From NCBI RefSeq assembly GCF_016862935.1, contig NZ_BONX01000010.1:124001-188000 (forward strand): DNA of 64,000 nucleotides, read 5' to 3'. Source of the stretch: Plantactinospora mayteni (GTDB lineage Bacteria; Actinomycetota; Actinomycetes; Mycobacteriales; Micromonosporaceae). This document shows positions 1 to 9,758 of this stretch, in pieces (within the stretch, counting starts at the first letter, position 1; each line of letters opens with the position of its first letter). The notes beneath the pieces are model-generated. The model did no database searches. It was not told the DNA's origin and saw nothing but the letters and a program-made list of their open reading frames with translations. Both the position numbers and the translations under genes were made by a program.

Positions 1-236
1 CCCGCCTCGGCTCGGTCTCCCCGTCGTCGCCGGACGCCGCCCGCAGCATCGAACCATCCGCTGGGCCGGTGGCCCGCAGATATTCGGAGATCGCGTCCGC
101 CACCGGCTGTCGGAGTTCGGGCCGGGCGTCGGCGCGGGCCAGCAGCCGGCGTACCGCCGGGAGCCGGTCGGCCGGCTGGCCCTCCGCCAGCGCGACGAGG
201 TCCGCCCGGTGCTCGTCCAGGTCCCGATCCGCCATG
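1..236 (-). CDS. Unknown protein, N-terminal part (cut by left edge)
   Basis: An open minus-strand frame of 78 codons begins with ATG at 236 and runs off the left edge, so the C terminus is not visible. A good ribosome site (GGGGAGC) precedes the ATG. The visible sequence starts MADRDLDEHRADLVALAEGQ and is rich in Ala, Arg, Asp and Leu, compatible with a soluble helical domain. I see no signal peptide, membrane segment or motif I can name. It is codirectional with leuS, 322 bases downstream of it, with a strong hairpin between, so it is probably transcribed separately. Function unknown. Confidence 0.6.
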
Positions 237-400
237 CCCGCCCGCTCCCCTTCCCCGACTGCTCCGATCACCGGCACCACCGACCCGCCGGTGCCGGAAC
301 GGACGCTAGCCGCAGCCGGCAACTCCGACCGCCATCGGCGGGCCGCTGCGCCGGACCGCACGTTGCCGACATCGCCGGCGGCCGGCAGGTCGGATCGGTC

Positions 401-453
401 ACCTGGACGCCAGGTGCGCTACCGGTGCTGGGTAACGCATCTGGCGTCCAGGT
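401..453. terminator. Long hairpin downstream of leuS
   Basis: Positions 401-413 and 441-453 are a perfect 13-bp inverted repeat (left arm acctggacgccag). The inner segments 414-423 and 431-440 extend it by 10 bp with two mismatches, one of which is a G-U wobble on either strand, leaving a 7-nt loop at 424-430. It lies 106 bases after the leuS stop and 165 bases before the next start, so the simplest role is transcription termination, without the U-tract often missing in actinobacteria. The rest of the 237-558 gap shows nothing further. Confidence 0.6.
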
Positions 454-558
454 CGCCGGGGACTCGCGGCGTTGTCGGGCGGCGGGTCGCCGGCCGGACA
501 ACCTGTTCCCGACGAGACGGCGGACGGCGGCGGGTTGCCGGCGGAAGGTCGGGCAAGG

Positions 559-3402
559 TCAGGCGACGACGCTGACCATCCGGCCAGTCACCACGATCAC
601 CTTGCGCGGCTCCCGGCCGGCCAGTTGGTCGGCGACCGCCGCCAGCGCGGCCGTCCGGATCGCCTCCTCGGCCGCCTCCGCCGGCACCTCGACCCGGCCC
701 CGGACCTTGCCGTTGACCTGCACGGGGTACGTCACCGTCTCGGCGACCAGCAGGCTCGGGTCGGCCACCGGGAACGGCTCGTACGCCAGCGACTCGGCGT
801 GCCCCAGCCGCTGCCACAGCTCCTCGGCGACGTGCGGGGCGAACGGCGACAGCATCAGCAGCAGCGGCTCCGCCACCTCGCGGGGCGTCGCGTCCAGCCT
901 GGTCAGGCCGTTCGTCAGCTCGATCAGTTTGGCGATCGCGGTGTTCATCCGGATGCCGTCCAGGTCGCCCCGGACCCCGTCGACGATCCGGTGCAGCAGC
1001 CGCCGGGTCTGCTCGTCGGCCGGCGCGTCGGTGACCCGCAGCTCGCCGGTCTGCTCGTCGACCATCGTGCGCCAGACCCGTTGCAGGAACCGGTACGCCC
1101 CGATCACCGCCCGGGTCTCCCAGGGCCGGGAGACGTCCAGCGGGCCCATCGACATCTCGTAGACCCGGAACGTGTCGGCGCCGTACGCCTCGCACATCTC
1201 GTCCGGGGTCACCACGTTCCGCAGCGACTTGCCCATCTTGCCGTAGACCCGGGTGACCTGCTGCTCGCCGAAGTAGTACTTCCCGTCGACCTCCTCCACC
1301 TCGGCGGCCTCGACGTAGCCGCCCCGGTCGTTCTGGAAGGCGTACGCCTGGATCATGCCCTGGTTGTACAGCCGGCGGTACGGCTCGAAGGACGAGACGT
1401 GGCCCAGGTCGTACAGCACCTTGTGCCAGAAGCGGGCGTACAGCAGGTGCAGCACGGCGTGCTCCTGGCCGCCGACGTACAGGTCGACGCCGCCGGGGTC
1501 GCCGGGCGACTGCGGGCCCATCCAGTACCGCTCGTTGGCCGGGTCCACGAAGCGGTCCGGGTTGGTCGGGTCCAGGTAGCGCAGCTCGTACCAGCAGGAG
1601 CCGGCCCACTGCGGCATCACGTTGGTCTCCCGGGTGTAGCGCTTCGGCCCGTCGCCCAGGTCCAGCTCGACCTCGACCCAGTCCTTGCGCCGGGACAGCG
1701 GGGTCTCCGGGTCGGAGTCGGCGTCCTCCGGGTCGAAGGTGCGCGGCGCGAAGTCGTCCACCTCGGGCAGCTCGACCGGCAGCATCGACTCGGGTAGCGC
1801 GACCGGGTTGCCCTGCTCGTCGTAGACGATCGGGAACGGCTCGCCCCAGTAGCGCTGCCGGCTGAACAGCCAGTCCCGCAGCCGGTAGGTGACCGCGCCG
1901 GAACCGTGCCCGTTCGCCTCCAGCCACTCGATGATCTTCGCCTTGGCGTCGGCGATGAACAGCCCGTCCAGGTCCAGGCCGCCGTCCGGCGCGGCGCTGT
2001 TGATCGCCGGGCCCTCCCCGGGGTACGCCTTGCCGTCGAAGTTCTTCGGCGGCTGCACGGTACGCACGATCGGCAGCTCGAAGACCTCGGCGAACTCCCA
2101 GTCCCGCTCGTCCTGCCCCGGCACCGCCATGATCGCGCCGGTGCCGTAGCCGGCCAGTACGTAGTCGGCGATGAAGATCGGGATCTGCGCGCCGTTGACC
2201 GGGTTGCTGGCGTACGCCCCGATGAAGACGCCGGTCTTCTCCCGGTTCTCGGCCTGCCGCTCGATGTCGGTCTTGACCCCGGCCGCCTTCCGGTAGGCGT
2301 CCACGGCGGCCCGGGGGGTGGCCTGCCCGCCGGTCCAGGCGTCCCTGGTGCCGCCCGGCCAGGCGTCGGCGGCCAGCGACTCGACCAGCGGGTGCTCCGG
2401 AGCCAGCACCATGTAGGTGGCCCCGAAGACGGTGTCCGGCCGGGTGGTGAAGACCCGGATCGGCGCGGCGGCGGTCGGGAACTCGATGTGCGCGCCGGTC
2501 GACCGGCCGATCCAGTTCCGCTGTTGCAGCTTGATCGGCTCGGGCCAGTCCAGCGCGTCCAGGTCCTCGATCAGCCGGTCACCGTACGCGGTGATCCGCA
2601 TCATCCACTGCTTCAGGTTGCGCTTGAACACGGGGAAGTTGCCCCGGTCGGAGCGCCCGTCCGGGGTCACCTCCTCGTTGGCCAGCACGGTGCCCAGCCC
2701 CGGGCACCAGTTGACCGGCGCCTGGGAGACGTACGCCAGCCGGTGGTCGTCGACGATCCGGCGCCGCTCGGTCGGGGACAGCTCGGCCCAGCCACGCCCG
2801 TCCGGGGTGGCCCGGGTGCCCGCCTCGAACTCGGCGACCAGTTCGGCGATCGGCCGGGCCCTGGCGGCGACGCTGTCGTACCAGGAGTTGTAGATCTGTA
2901 GAAAGATCCACTGGGTCCATCGGTAGTAGTCGGTGTCGATGGTCGCCACCGAACGCCGGTCGTCGTGCCCCAGCCCCAGCCGGCGCAGTTGCGACCGGTA
3001 GTAGCCGATGTTCGCCTCGGTGGTGGTCCGGGGGTGGGTGCCGGTCTGCACCGCGTACTGCTCGGCGGGCAGCCCGAACGCGTCGAAGCCCATCGTGTGC
3101 AGCACGTTCCGCCCGACCATCCGCTGGTAGCGGGCGTAGCAGTCGGTGCCGATGTAGCCCAGCGGATGCCCGACGTGCAGCCCCGCCCCGGACGGGTACG
3201 GGAACATGTCCAGCACGAACAGCTTCTCCGCGTCCGCCCGGGGATGGCCGGGATCGGCCAGCGGCCCGACCGGGTTGGGCGCCCGGAAGGTGCCCCGCTC
3301 GGCCCACCGGTCCTGCCAGCGGATCTCGATCTCGCCGGCCAGCTCGGCCGTGTACCGGAACGGCGGGATGTCCGCCGCCGGCTCGGCTGCCTCGGTCGTC
3401 AT
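559..3402 (-). CDS. leuS: Leucyl-tRNA synthetase
   Basis: Charges tRNA-Leu with leucine in the cytoplasm (class Ia synthetase). The 947-residue product has the normal actinobacterial length. The HIGH-type ATP motif is HVGH at residues 76-79 and the KMSKS-type loop is KMGKS near residue 721. The CP1 editing domain lies between (the [13 protein letters not shown] stretch near residues 325-340). The ATG at 3402 follows a GAGGAG ribosome site; [15 protein letters not shown] is a typical N terminus. The 190-base leader carries a Leu-rich leader peptide and an intrinsic terminator, so expression probably rises when charged tRNA-Leu is short. Identification is essentially certain; the regulation is inferred from sequence layout. 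Confidence 0.98.
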   Translation of the reverse strand: MTTEAAEPAADIPPFRYTAELAGEIEIRWQDRWAERGTFRAPNPVGPLADPGHPRADAEKLFVLDMFPYPSGAGLHVGHPLGYIGTDCYARYQRMVGRNVLHTMGFDAFGLPAEQYAVQTGTHPRTTTEANIGYYRSQLRRLGLGHDDRRSVATIDTDYYRWTQWIFLQIYNSWYDSVAARARPIAELVAEFEAGTRATPDGRGWAELSPTERRRIVDDHRLAYVSQAPVNWCPGLGTVLANEEVTPDGRSDRGNFPVFKRNLKQWMMRITAYGDRLIEDLDALDWPEPIKLQQRNWIGRSTGAHIEFPTAAAPIRVFTTRPDTVFGATYMVLAPEHPLVESLAADAWPGGTRDAWTGGQATPRAAVDAYRKAAGVKTDIERQAENREKTGVFIGAYASNPVNGAQIPIFIADYVLAGYGTGAIMAVPGQDERDWEFAEVFELPIVRTVQPPKNFDGKAYPGEGPAINSAAPDGGLDLDGLFIADAKAKIIEWLEANGHGSGAVTYRLRDWLFSRQRYWGEPFPIVYDEQGNPVALPESMLPVELPEVDDFAPRTFDPEDADSDPETPLSRRKDWVEVELDLGDGPKRYTRETNVMPQWAGSCWYELRYLDPTNPDRFVDPANERYWMGPQSPGDPGGVDLYVGGQEHAVLHLLYARFWHKVLYDLGHVSSFEPYRRLYNQGMIQAYAFQNDRGGYVEAAEVEEVDGKYYFGEQQVTRVYGKMGKSLRNVVTPDEMCEAYGADTFRVYEMSMGPLDVSRPWETRAVIGAYRFLQRVWRTMVDEQTGELRVTDAPADEQTRRLLHRIVDGVRGDLDGIRMNTAIAKLIELTNGLTRLDATPREVAEPLLLMLSPFAPHVAEELWQRLGHAESLAYEPFPVADPSLLVAETVTYPVQVNGKVRGRVEVPAEAAEEAIRTAALAAVADQLAGREPRKVIVVTGRMVSVVA

Positions 3403-3502
3403 GTCGTCTCCTCGCTACGTCTCCTCGTCGCTCCGCCCTGGTCGACCGAGCTGGCTGAGCACCGAAATTCAGGTTTGTGGGCCGGGTCCGTTCTCCGGGC
3501 AT

Positions 3503-3527
3503 AAAAAAGCCCCTCACGCAGGAGGGG
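3503..3527 (-). terminator. Intrinsic terminator in leuS leader (attenuator)
   Basis: On the minus strand CCCCTC (3527-3522), a 6-nt loop and GAGGGG (3515-3510) are followed by a run of six T (3508-3503). A U-tract terminator is rare in this high-GC DNA. It lies 100 bases upstream of the leuS ATG and 26 bases after the leader-peptide stop, the spacing expected of a ribosome-mediated attenuator. Confidence 0.8.
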
Positions 3528-3553
3528 TGGCCGCGCTGTCGCTGTCTGTCGCG

Positions 3554-3592
3554 TCAGCACGGCTCGCTAAGGAGCAGGTGGACCCTGGACAT
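3554..3592 (-). CDS. leuS leader peptide, tandem Leu codons
   Basis: A 12-codon frame reads MSRVHLLLSEPC and then TGA. The three consecutive leucine codons are CTG CTC CTT. The stop precedes the U-tract terminator at 3503-3527 by 26 bases. In classical attenuation a ribosome stalled at scarce charged tRNA-Leu here would favour an antiterminator and let transcription enter leuS. Visible: the ORF, the Leu run and the terminator. Inferred: the switch itself, since I did not fold an antiterminator. No strong ribosome site precedes the ATG; a second ATG eight bases upstream is in another frame. Confidence 0.7.
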   Translation of the reverse strand: MSRVHLLLSEPC

Positions 3593-3814
3593 GCGGCCAT
3601 CGTACCGCGCCCCCGGTCGGGGTGTCGCACCCGATACCGGCCGGAGGATCCGACCCCGGGCTCTTCGGGTGTGCTCGGCTCTCCCGCCGAATACGGTTAG
3701 CCTGAGTGATGCGGGTGATCCGGTTACTCCGGACAGACGTATTCTCCCGCGAACCATACGGCCGGCCCAAGGACTCTTATAAGGCGGCGGCCGTGACCGA
3801 CGAGGAGGAGGCCC

Positions 3815-4873
3815 GTGACTCAACAGACCTGGGACGAACTGGGTGGCACACTGCCGAGCGACCAGTTCCGTGCCGCCAGCGACGCGATCGTGGCCAACAT
3901 CGAAGAGGTCATCGAGGGCAAGACCGCCACGGTCCGGCTCGCACTCGCCGTCCTGCTGGCCGAGGGCCATCTCCTGATCGAAGACGTACCCGGCGTCGGC
4001 AAGACCAAGCTGGCCAAGGCGCTCGCCCGGTCGATCGACTGCTCGGTCCGACGCATCCAGTTCACCCCCGACCTGCTGCCCAGCGACGTCACCGGGGTCA
4101 GCGTCTACAACCAGGAGACGCACGACTTCGAGTTCAAGCCGGGCGCGGTCTTCGCCAACCTGGTGGTCGGCGACGAGATCAACCGGGCCTCGCCGAAGAC
4201 CCAGTCCGCGCTGCTGGAGTGCATGGAGGAGCGGCAGGTCACCGTCGACGGCGTCACCTACGAGCTACAGACCCCGTTCATGGTGATCGCCACCCAGAAC
4301 CCGATCGAGATGGAGGGGACCTATCCGCTGCCGGAGGCGCAGCGCGACCGGTTCACCGCCCGGATCGCGATGGGCTACCCCGACCCCGGGGCCGAGCTGG
4401 CCATGCTGGACGTGCACGGCGGCCGGGACCCGATCCACGAGCTGCGGCCGGTCTCCGACGCCGCCACCGTCCGGAAACTGATCGCGACGGTACGCGACGT
4501 GCACGTCGCCGACGCCGTCAAGCAGTACGCCGTCGACCTGGTCACCGCCACCCGGGAGGCTCCCGACCTGCGGCTCGGTGCCTCACCTCGGGCCACCCTG
4601 CAACTGCTGCGCACCGCCCGGGCGGTCGCCGCGCTGGAGGGCCGCGACTACGTCCTCCCCGACGACCTCCAGGCACTCGCCGTACCGGTGCTCGCGCACC
4701 GGGTGATCTCCACGGCGGACGCGCAGCTCGCCCGGCGTACCACCGACGCGATCGTCTCCGACCTGGTGCACCGGCTGGCCCTGCCGCACGAGCGGCAGCG
4801 CTCGCCGTACGACACCCGGCCGTCGTCCGAGGACGGCACCGGGCGCTCCCAGTACGAGCCGCGGAGGCGGTGA
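3815..4873 (+). CDS. MoxR-family AAA+ ATPase
   Basis: A 352-residue MoxR/RavA-type AAA+ ATPase, likely a chaperone that remodels or activates partner proteins at the membrane. Walker A is GVGKTK at about residues 60-65 and Walker B ends in DE at residues 119-120. A sensor-1-like ATQNP sequence follows near residue 160. The GTG start follows a GAGGAGG ribosome site. The stop lies 2 bases before the DUF58 start, and a transglutaminase gene follows. This moxR-DUF58-transglutaminase order is conserved in actinobacteria, but the substrate is not known. Confidence 0.93.
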   Translation: MTQQTWDELGGTLPSDQFRAASDAIVANIEEVIEGKTATVRLALAVLLAEGHLLIEDVPGVGKTKLAKALARSIDCSVRRIQFTPDLLPSDVTGVSVYNQETHDFEFKPGAVFANLVVGDEINRASPKTQSALLECMEERQVTVDGVTYELQTPFMVIATQNPIEMEGTYPLPEAQRDRFTARIAMGYPDPGAELAMLDVHGGRDPIHELRPVSDAATVRKLIATVRDVHVADAVKQYAVDLVTATREAPDLRLGASPRATLQLLRTARAVAALEGRDYVLPDDLQALAVPVLAHRVISTADAQLARRTTDAIVSDLVHRLALPHERQRSPYDTRPSSEDGTGRSQYEPRRR

Positions 4874-4875
4874 CG

Positions 4876-6174
4876 GTGCGCGAGGCGCTGCGCGGCCTCA
4901 CCACCCGGGGGCGGTCCTTCCTGGCCGCCGCCGTGGCAGCGGCGATCTCCGCGCTGATCCTCGGCGAGAAGGACCTGCTCCGGGTCGCCGTCCTGCTCGG
5001 CGTACTGCCGCTGCTCGCCGCGCTCTACGTCGGGCGGAGCCGCTACAAGCTGGCGTGCAGCCGCTCGCTGGAGCCGCACCGGGTGCCGGTCGGGGCCAGC
5101 TCCCGGGTGGTACTCCGGTTGCAGAACATGTCCCGGCTGCCGACCGGGACGCTGCTGCTGGAGGACCGGCTGCCGTACGCGCTCGGCAGCCGTCCCCGGG
5201 TGGTGCTGGAGCGTCTCGGCGCGCACCAGGCGAGTTCGGTGGCGTACACCGTCCGGGCCGACGTACGCGGTCGCTACGAGGTCGGTCCGCTGGTGATCCG
5301 GCTGACCGACCCGTTCGGGCTCTGCGAGCTGACCCGGGCCTTCCCCAGCGTCGACCCGCTCACCGTCATCCCGCAGGTCGCCCCGCTCCCCTCGGTCCGG
5401 CTCGCCGGCGAATACGCGGGCACCGGCGACAGCCGGGCCCGCTCGGTCGCGGTGCACGGCGAGGACGACGCGGCGACCCGGGAATACCGGCGCGGCGACG
5501 ACCTGCGCCGGGTGCACTGGAAGTCCACCGCGCGCACCGGTGAACTGATGGTGCGCCGGGAGGAGCAGCCCTGGGAGAGCCGGGCGACGGTGGTGCTGGA
5601 CACCCGGGCGTTCGCGCACCGGGGCGAGGGGCCGACCGCCAGCTTCGAGTGGGCGGTGTCGGCCGTGGCCAGCATCGCGGTGCACCTGCGGCAGGCCGGG
5701 TACAAGCTCCGGCTGGTCAGCGACTCGGGGATCGACGCCAGCGCGAACGACGCCGGTGGCGAGGGTCTGCTGCTGGACTACCTCGCCGACGTGCGGCTCA
5801 GCCAGCGCGGCGACGTGGGGACGCTGGTCGAGCGGGTCCGGCAGCGTTCCGACGGCGGGCTGGTCATCGCACTGCTCGGCACCCTGACCACCGCCGAGGC
5901 GGACCTGCTGGCCGGGCTGCGCGGCAACGGCGCGACCTGCATCGCGTTCCTGGTGGACAGTTCGACCTGGCTGAACCTGACCCCACAGGCGCGCGAGGAG
6001 GCGAACCACGCGCACGGCGCGGCCGCGCTGGCCCTGATGCAGAGCGGCTGGCGGGTGGTCGGGGTCGAACACGGCAGCAAGCTGCCGGCGCTCTGGCCGC
6101 AGGCGGCCCGGGGCTCGCAGGGCTTCGCCTGGCGGGCCGTACTGGCCGAGACGGTCGCCGGCGGAGTCCGGTGA
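4876..6174 (+). CDS. DUF58 domain membrane protein
   Basis: A 432-residue protein with two N-terminal membrane helices (about residues 13-29 and 36-52), a beta-rich segment, and then the DUF58 signature with YRRGDDLRRVHWKSTARTG. DUF58 proteins accompany MoxR ATPases and carry a vWA-like fold; they are thought to act in envelope maturation. I place the start at GTG 4876, just after the moxR stop and behind a GGAGGCGG site. The frame is open much further upstream but overlaps moxR and looks non-coding there. Translation is probably coupled to moxR. Confidence 0.9.
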   Translation: MREALRGLTTRGRSFLAAAVAAAISALILGEKDLLRVAVLLGVLPLLAALYVGRSRYKLACSRSLEPHRVPVGASSRVVLRLQNMSRLPTGTLLLEDRLPYALGSRPRVVLERLGAHQASSVAYTVRADVRGRYEVGPLVIRLTDPFGLCELTRAFPSVDPLTVIPQVAPLPSVRLAGEYAGTGDSRARSVAVHGEDDAATREYRRGDDLRRVHWKSTARTGELMVRREEQPWESRATVVLDTRAFAHRGEGPTASFEWAVSAVASIAVHLRQAGYKLRLVSDSGIDASANDAGGEGLLLDYLADVRLSQRGDVGTLVERVRQRSDGGLVIALLGTLTTAEADLLAGLRGNGATCIAFLVDSSTWLNLTPQAREEANHAHGAAALALMQSGWRVVGVEHGSKLPALWPQAARGSQGFAWRAVLAETVAGGVR

Positions 6175-6287
6175 CGCGCCGTCGGCGGCAGAGTGCCGGT
6201 GACCCGCCGTGCCCGGCGGAACCGGCGACGGAGTGAGGGTGAATCGATGACGCGGAACGGCAGCACCGCTAGGGACAGGAAGAAGTT

Positions 6288-8765
6288 GTGAGGGGACGCC
6301 GACACCTGGGGTTCGTGGCAGCCGCGGCCACCCTGCTCGCCGCCGCGCCGATGTCCACCATCTACGAGCGGTGGACCTGGCTGGTGCAGTGCGCGGTCAT
6401 CGTCGCGCTGATCGCCGGTACGGCCACCCTGGCCCGCTGGTGGCGGGCACCGGTCTGGGCCCAGGGGCTCGGCATGGCGGCGGCACTGCTGTTCGGGCTG
6501 ACCTGGATCTTCCCGAGCGGGCAGGAGATGCTCTCCCTGCTGCCCACGCCGGGCACGCTGACCCACTTCGGCTCGCTGCTGTCCAGCTCCGGCGAGGACA
6601 TGCGCTCGTACGGCGTACCGGTGCAGGACCTCGACTCGCTGCTCTTCCTGACGGCGCTCGGCGTCGGCGGGGTGGCGATCGTGGTGGACCTGCTCACCGT
6701 CGGGTTGCGCCGTCCCGCCCTGGCCGGGCTGCCGATGCTGGCGATCTACTCGGTGCCGGTGGCGGTGCACGTCGACAGCGTCTCGGCGGTGCCGTTCGTG
6801 ATCGGGGCGGTCGGCTTCCTCTGGCTGCTCGCCGCCGACAACGTGGACCGGGTCCGCCACTTCGGACGCCGGTTCACCGGTGACGGGCGGGACGTGGACG
6901 TGTGGGAGCCGTCGCCGCTGGCCGCCGCCGGTCGCCGGTTGGCGGTGATCGGTGTCGCGGTGGCCGTACTGCTGCCGCTGGCCGTACCGGGGATGACCTC
7001 GGGGCTGCTCAGCCAGTTCAACGGCGGTGGTGGCGGGGACGGCAGCGGCCGGGCCGGGCCGGGGGGCTCGCCGGGCCGGGTGAACCTCTTCGCCCAGCTC
7101 AGCGGTGAACTCAACCGCTCCGAACAGCGCGACATGGTACGGGTGAGCACCAACGACCCCGACCCGTTCTACCTGCGCTTCGCGGTCGCCGACGACTTCT
7201 CCCGAACCGGGTTCGGGCCACGCTCCCCGGAGGGGACGCCGGTGACCCAGGGCCTGCCGGACCCGCGTGAGGTGACCCGGGAGACCCCGGGCATCACCCG
7301 CGAGCAATACAACGCGGAGGTCGAGATCCTCGACTTCGCCATGCCGTTCCTGCCGGTCTACACCGCTCCGGTGAGCACTCGCCAGATCGACGCGAACTGG
7401 CGCTACGACCCGACCATGCAGGTCGTCTACTCGGAACGGGCGTCGTCGCGGAACCGGAAGTACTCCTTCGACTTCGTCCGCTCGGAATACACCCCGGCCG
7501 CGCTCGCGGCGGCACCGACGCTGGCGCCGGAACACGCGTTCCGGAAGCTCTACACCACGGTGGAGCCGGTACGGGAGGTCGAGGCACTCGTCGGCCGGCT
7601 CACCGAGGGCAAGCGGAACGACTACGAGCGGGTCCGGGCGCTCTACGAGCACTTCTCCCGGAAGAACGGGTTCAGCTATGCCCTGAACACCGAGGGCGGC
7701 ACCAGTGGCCAGGACATCGTCAACTTCCTCACCAACAAGGTCGGCTTCTGTCAGCAGTACGCCGCCGCGATGACCTGGCTGGTCCGCGAGGCGGGCATCC
7801 CGGCCCGGGTCGCCTTCGGCTTCACCAGCGCCAACCGGTCGGGCAACACCTACACCCTGACCAACAACAACCTGCACGCCTGGACCGAGGTCTACTTCAC
7901 CGGGATCGGCTGGGTCCCGTTCGACCCGACGCCGGCGGCCAGCATCACCGGCTCGTGGCGTTCGGAGTGGGCGCCGGACCCGGACGCGCCCGAGCAGAGC
8001 ACGACCACTCCGGACACCCCGATCGGCCCGACCACCGACCCGTCGGCCGGCCCGGACGCGGCGAACGGGTCGGACCGGCCGCTCGACGAGGCGTTCGACG
8101 GCACCGCCGGGATCACCCCGGACAGTGGGCCCAACTGGCCGCTCTGGGTGCTGGCCGGGGCGTTACTCCTGGTGCTGCTGCTCACCGTGCCCGCACTCCG
8201 GCGGATGCTGCTCCGGCGGCGCCGCCAGACCCGGGCCGCCGCCGCGGCCAGCACGTGGGCGTCGGTGTCGGCGGAGCAGGACGCGGCGCCCGGGGTGGCC
8301 CGGGTGGTGCTCAGCGACACCGAGTTGGCCCGGGCCCGGGCCGACGCGCACGCCGCCTGGGACGAGCTGGTCGACACCCTGGTCGACTTCCGAGTCCGGG
8401 TGGATCCGACGGAGACGCCCCGGGCCACGGCCGACCGGCTGGTCCGGGAGGGGCTGACCGCCGGCAGCGCCGACGAGGCGATGCGGCTGCTCGGACACGC
8501 CGAGGAGCGCGCCAGGTACGCCCGGGAGCCACTGCGGGACGGCCCGCTCGGCGACGCCCTCCGCTCGGTACGCCGGGCGCTGAGCGCCGGAGCCGACCGG
8601 CGTACCCGGCTGGTGGCGGCCACCCTGCCGCCGTCGGTGCTGTTCCGCTGGCGATTGGCGATCATGGACCTGTCGGCCGGGTTCGTCGGGCTGACCGGCC
8701 GGCTCCGGGAACGCCTGCTGCGGTGGAGCCCCCGACGGGTGCTCGCCGGACGCGCGTCCCGCTGA
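6288..8765 (+). CDS. Transglutaminase-like membrane protein (DUF3488/DUF4129)
   Basis: An 825-residue membrane protein. Several N-terminal helices (roughly residues 5-230, DUF3488-like) precede an extracytoplasmic transglutaminase-like core and a final helix near residues 620-640 with a cytoplasmic DUF4129-like tail. The catalytic triad is visible as Cys488 (GFCQQYAAA), His530 (NNLHAWTEVYF) and Asp546 (PFDPTP). It probably acts as a cysteine protease or amide-bond hydrolase/transferase on envelope proteins together with the MoxR and DUF58 products encoded just upstream. GTG start at 6288 follows an AGGAAGAAG ribosome site. Substrate unknown. Confidence 0.92.
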   Translation: MRGRRHLGFVAAAATLLAAAPMSTIYERWTWLVQCAVIVALIAGTATLARWWRAPVWAQGLGMAAALLFGLTWIFPSGQEMLSLLPTPGTLTHFGSLLSSSGEDMRSYGVPVQDLDSLLFLTALGVGGVAIVVDLLTVGLRRPALAGLPMLAIYSVPVAVHVDSVSAVPFVIGAVGFLWLLAADNVDRVRHFGRRFTGDGRDVDVWEPSPLAAAGRRLAVIGVAVAVLLPLAVPGMTSGLLSQFNGGGGGDGSGRAGPGGSPGRVNLFAQLSGELNRSEQRDMVRVSTNDPDPFYLRFAVADDFSRTGFGPRSPEGTPVTQGLPDPREVTRETPGITREQYNAEVEILDFAMPFLPVYTAPVSTRQIDANWRYDPTMQVVYSERASSRNRKYSFDFVRSEYTPAALAAAPTLAPEHAFRKLYTTVEPVREVEALVGRLTEGKRNDYERVRALYEHFSRKNGFSYALNTEGGTSGQDIVNFLTNKVGFCQQYAAAMTWLVREAGIPARVAFGFTSANRSGNTYTLTNNNLHAWTEVYFTGIGWVPFDPTPAASITGSWRSEWAPDPDAPEQSTTTPDTPIGPTTDPSAGPDAANGSDRPLDEAFDGTAGITPDSGPNWPLWVLAGALLLVLLLTVPALRRMLLRRRRQTRAAAAASTWASVSAEQDAAPGVARVVLSDTELARARADAHAAWDELVDTLVDFRVRVDPTETPRATADRLVREGLTAGSADEAMRLLGHAEERARYAREPLRDGPLGDALRSVRRALSAGADRRTRLVAATLPPSVLFRWRLAIMDLSAGFVGLTGRLRERLLRWSPRRVLAGRASR

Positions 8766-8807
8766 TCCGAGCCGCCCCGAGCCGTATCCGGTCGACCGAC
8801 CGGCCCA

Positions 8808-8852
8808 CCGAAGGGGGCTACTCCGCGAGTCTGCGGGGTGGGCCCCCTTCGG
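8808..8852. terminator. Strong hairpin terminator after the moxR operon
   Basis: An 11-bp perfect inverted repeat, ccgaagggggc (8808-8818) and its complement (8842-8852), encloses a second stem 8821-8826/8833-8838 with one G-T pair. It begins 43 bases after the transglutaminase stop and lies between convergent genes, so it may stop transcription in both directions. No U-tract is present. Confidence 0.75.
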
Positions 8853-9020
8853 GCTACCGGACGCCGATCGACATGTGGCGTCCTTCGCCACCTTGACCGG
8901 GCGCGGCTCCTCGGGGACGGCTCCGGCCGTCCACCGGGGATGCCGGCAAGATCGTGAGGCGGATCACGGCGCCTGGATCCGGGCCAGGCCGATTCCCGCC
9001 GGAAAGCCGGCGCGCCACGC

Positions 9021-9117
9021 CGGAGCACCGGTAGCCGCAGGAGTCCGCCAACGCTCGCCAGCGGCCGCGCCGTACCGGAGCACCGGTAGCCGCGGAGTCC
9101 GCCAACGCTCGCCAGCG
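9021..9117. repeat. Direct repeat of 43/42 bp in the 8766-9256 gap
   Basis: A 43-bp segment at 9021-9063 beginning cggagcaccggtagccgc recurs at 9076-9117 with one base deleted and otherwise identical, a period of 55. It lies in a 491-base gap between the convergent transglutaminase and DUF3040 genes. Apart from this repeat and the hairpin at 8808-8852 I see no gene or RNA there. Origin and role unknown; recent local duplication is the simplest reading. Confidence 0.75.
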
Positions 9118-9256
9118 ACTGCGCCGGAGACGCGAACGGCCGACGGAGGCGTACCACCGGCGGCAGGTGTGGAGGCATGGAGAATTGCCACTGGTCGCCG
9201 GAACGATCCCGGCGGTACCCCGTCAGCGGGGCGTACCCCCACGGACGGCAGGTCGG

Positions 9257-9643
9257 TCAGCGGTGGCCTTCCGGCCGCTGACGCCACCTCTCCTCAAGTC
9301 GGTCGATCAACGACAAGCGTCGCCCGCTGCGGACGCGGCGGCTGGTGGTGCCGCCGACCACGTGCAGGTCCGGTGACTGCGCCTTACGCTGCGACAACAT
9401 CGCGAACGCCGCCGCACCGAGCATCACCACGAAGCCCGCCACTCCGAGCAGCGGAGTTTTGCTCACCGTGCCGTAGACGACCAATGCAAGGCCAGCGATG
9501 ATCACGCTGACCGCGACGAGCAGGCGACGCCGCGCGTGGAAACGCGGATCGCTGGCGCGCACAGCCGAGGCGAACTTAGGGTCCTCGGCAAGCGACTGCT
9601 CGATCTGCTCGAACAGCCGCTGCTCGTGCTCCGAGAGCGGCAC
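9257..9643 (-). CDS. DUF3040 small membrane protein
   Basis: A 128-residue protein with the DUF3040 pattern. It has an acidic N-terminal helix (MPLSEHEQRLFEQIEQSL), a DPRF motif at about residues 32-35, two membrane helices (about residues 41-59 and 65-83) and a basic tail. The GTG at 9643 is preceded by GGGGAGGAG. DUF3040 proteins are actinobacterial and usually sit near cell-division or dinB genes, as here; their function is unknown. dinB lies upstream on the same strand with a 115-base gap, so the two may be cotranscribed. Confidence 0.9.
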   Translation of the reverse strand: MPLSEHEQRLFEQIEQSLAEDPKFASAVRASDPRFHARRRLLVAVSVIIAGLALVVYGTVSKTPLLGVAGFVVMLGAAAFAMLSQRKAQSPDLHVVGGTTSRRVRSGRRLSLIDRLEERWRQRPEGHR

Positions 9644-9758
9644 GGCACTCCTCCCCGGTCACGTTGGCCGGTCCGCTCGGACCGACAGACCGTGGCAGCC
9701 AACCGGCTGCTTACCCGCCAGTCTACGAGGGGGGTCGCGGGTCGGAAAGCGGGACGAC

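Noticed and set aside
419-1927. Minus-strand frame overlapping leuS in another phase
   Set aside because: leuS explains the region fully; this frame is Arg/Gly-rich noise.
4648-6072. Minus-strand frame of 474 codons opposite moxR and DUF58
   Set aside because: Shadow of two clear genes; no protein-like features.
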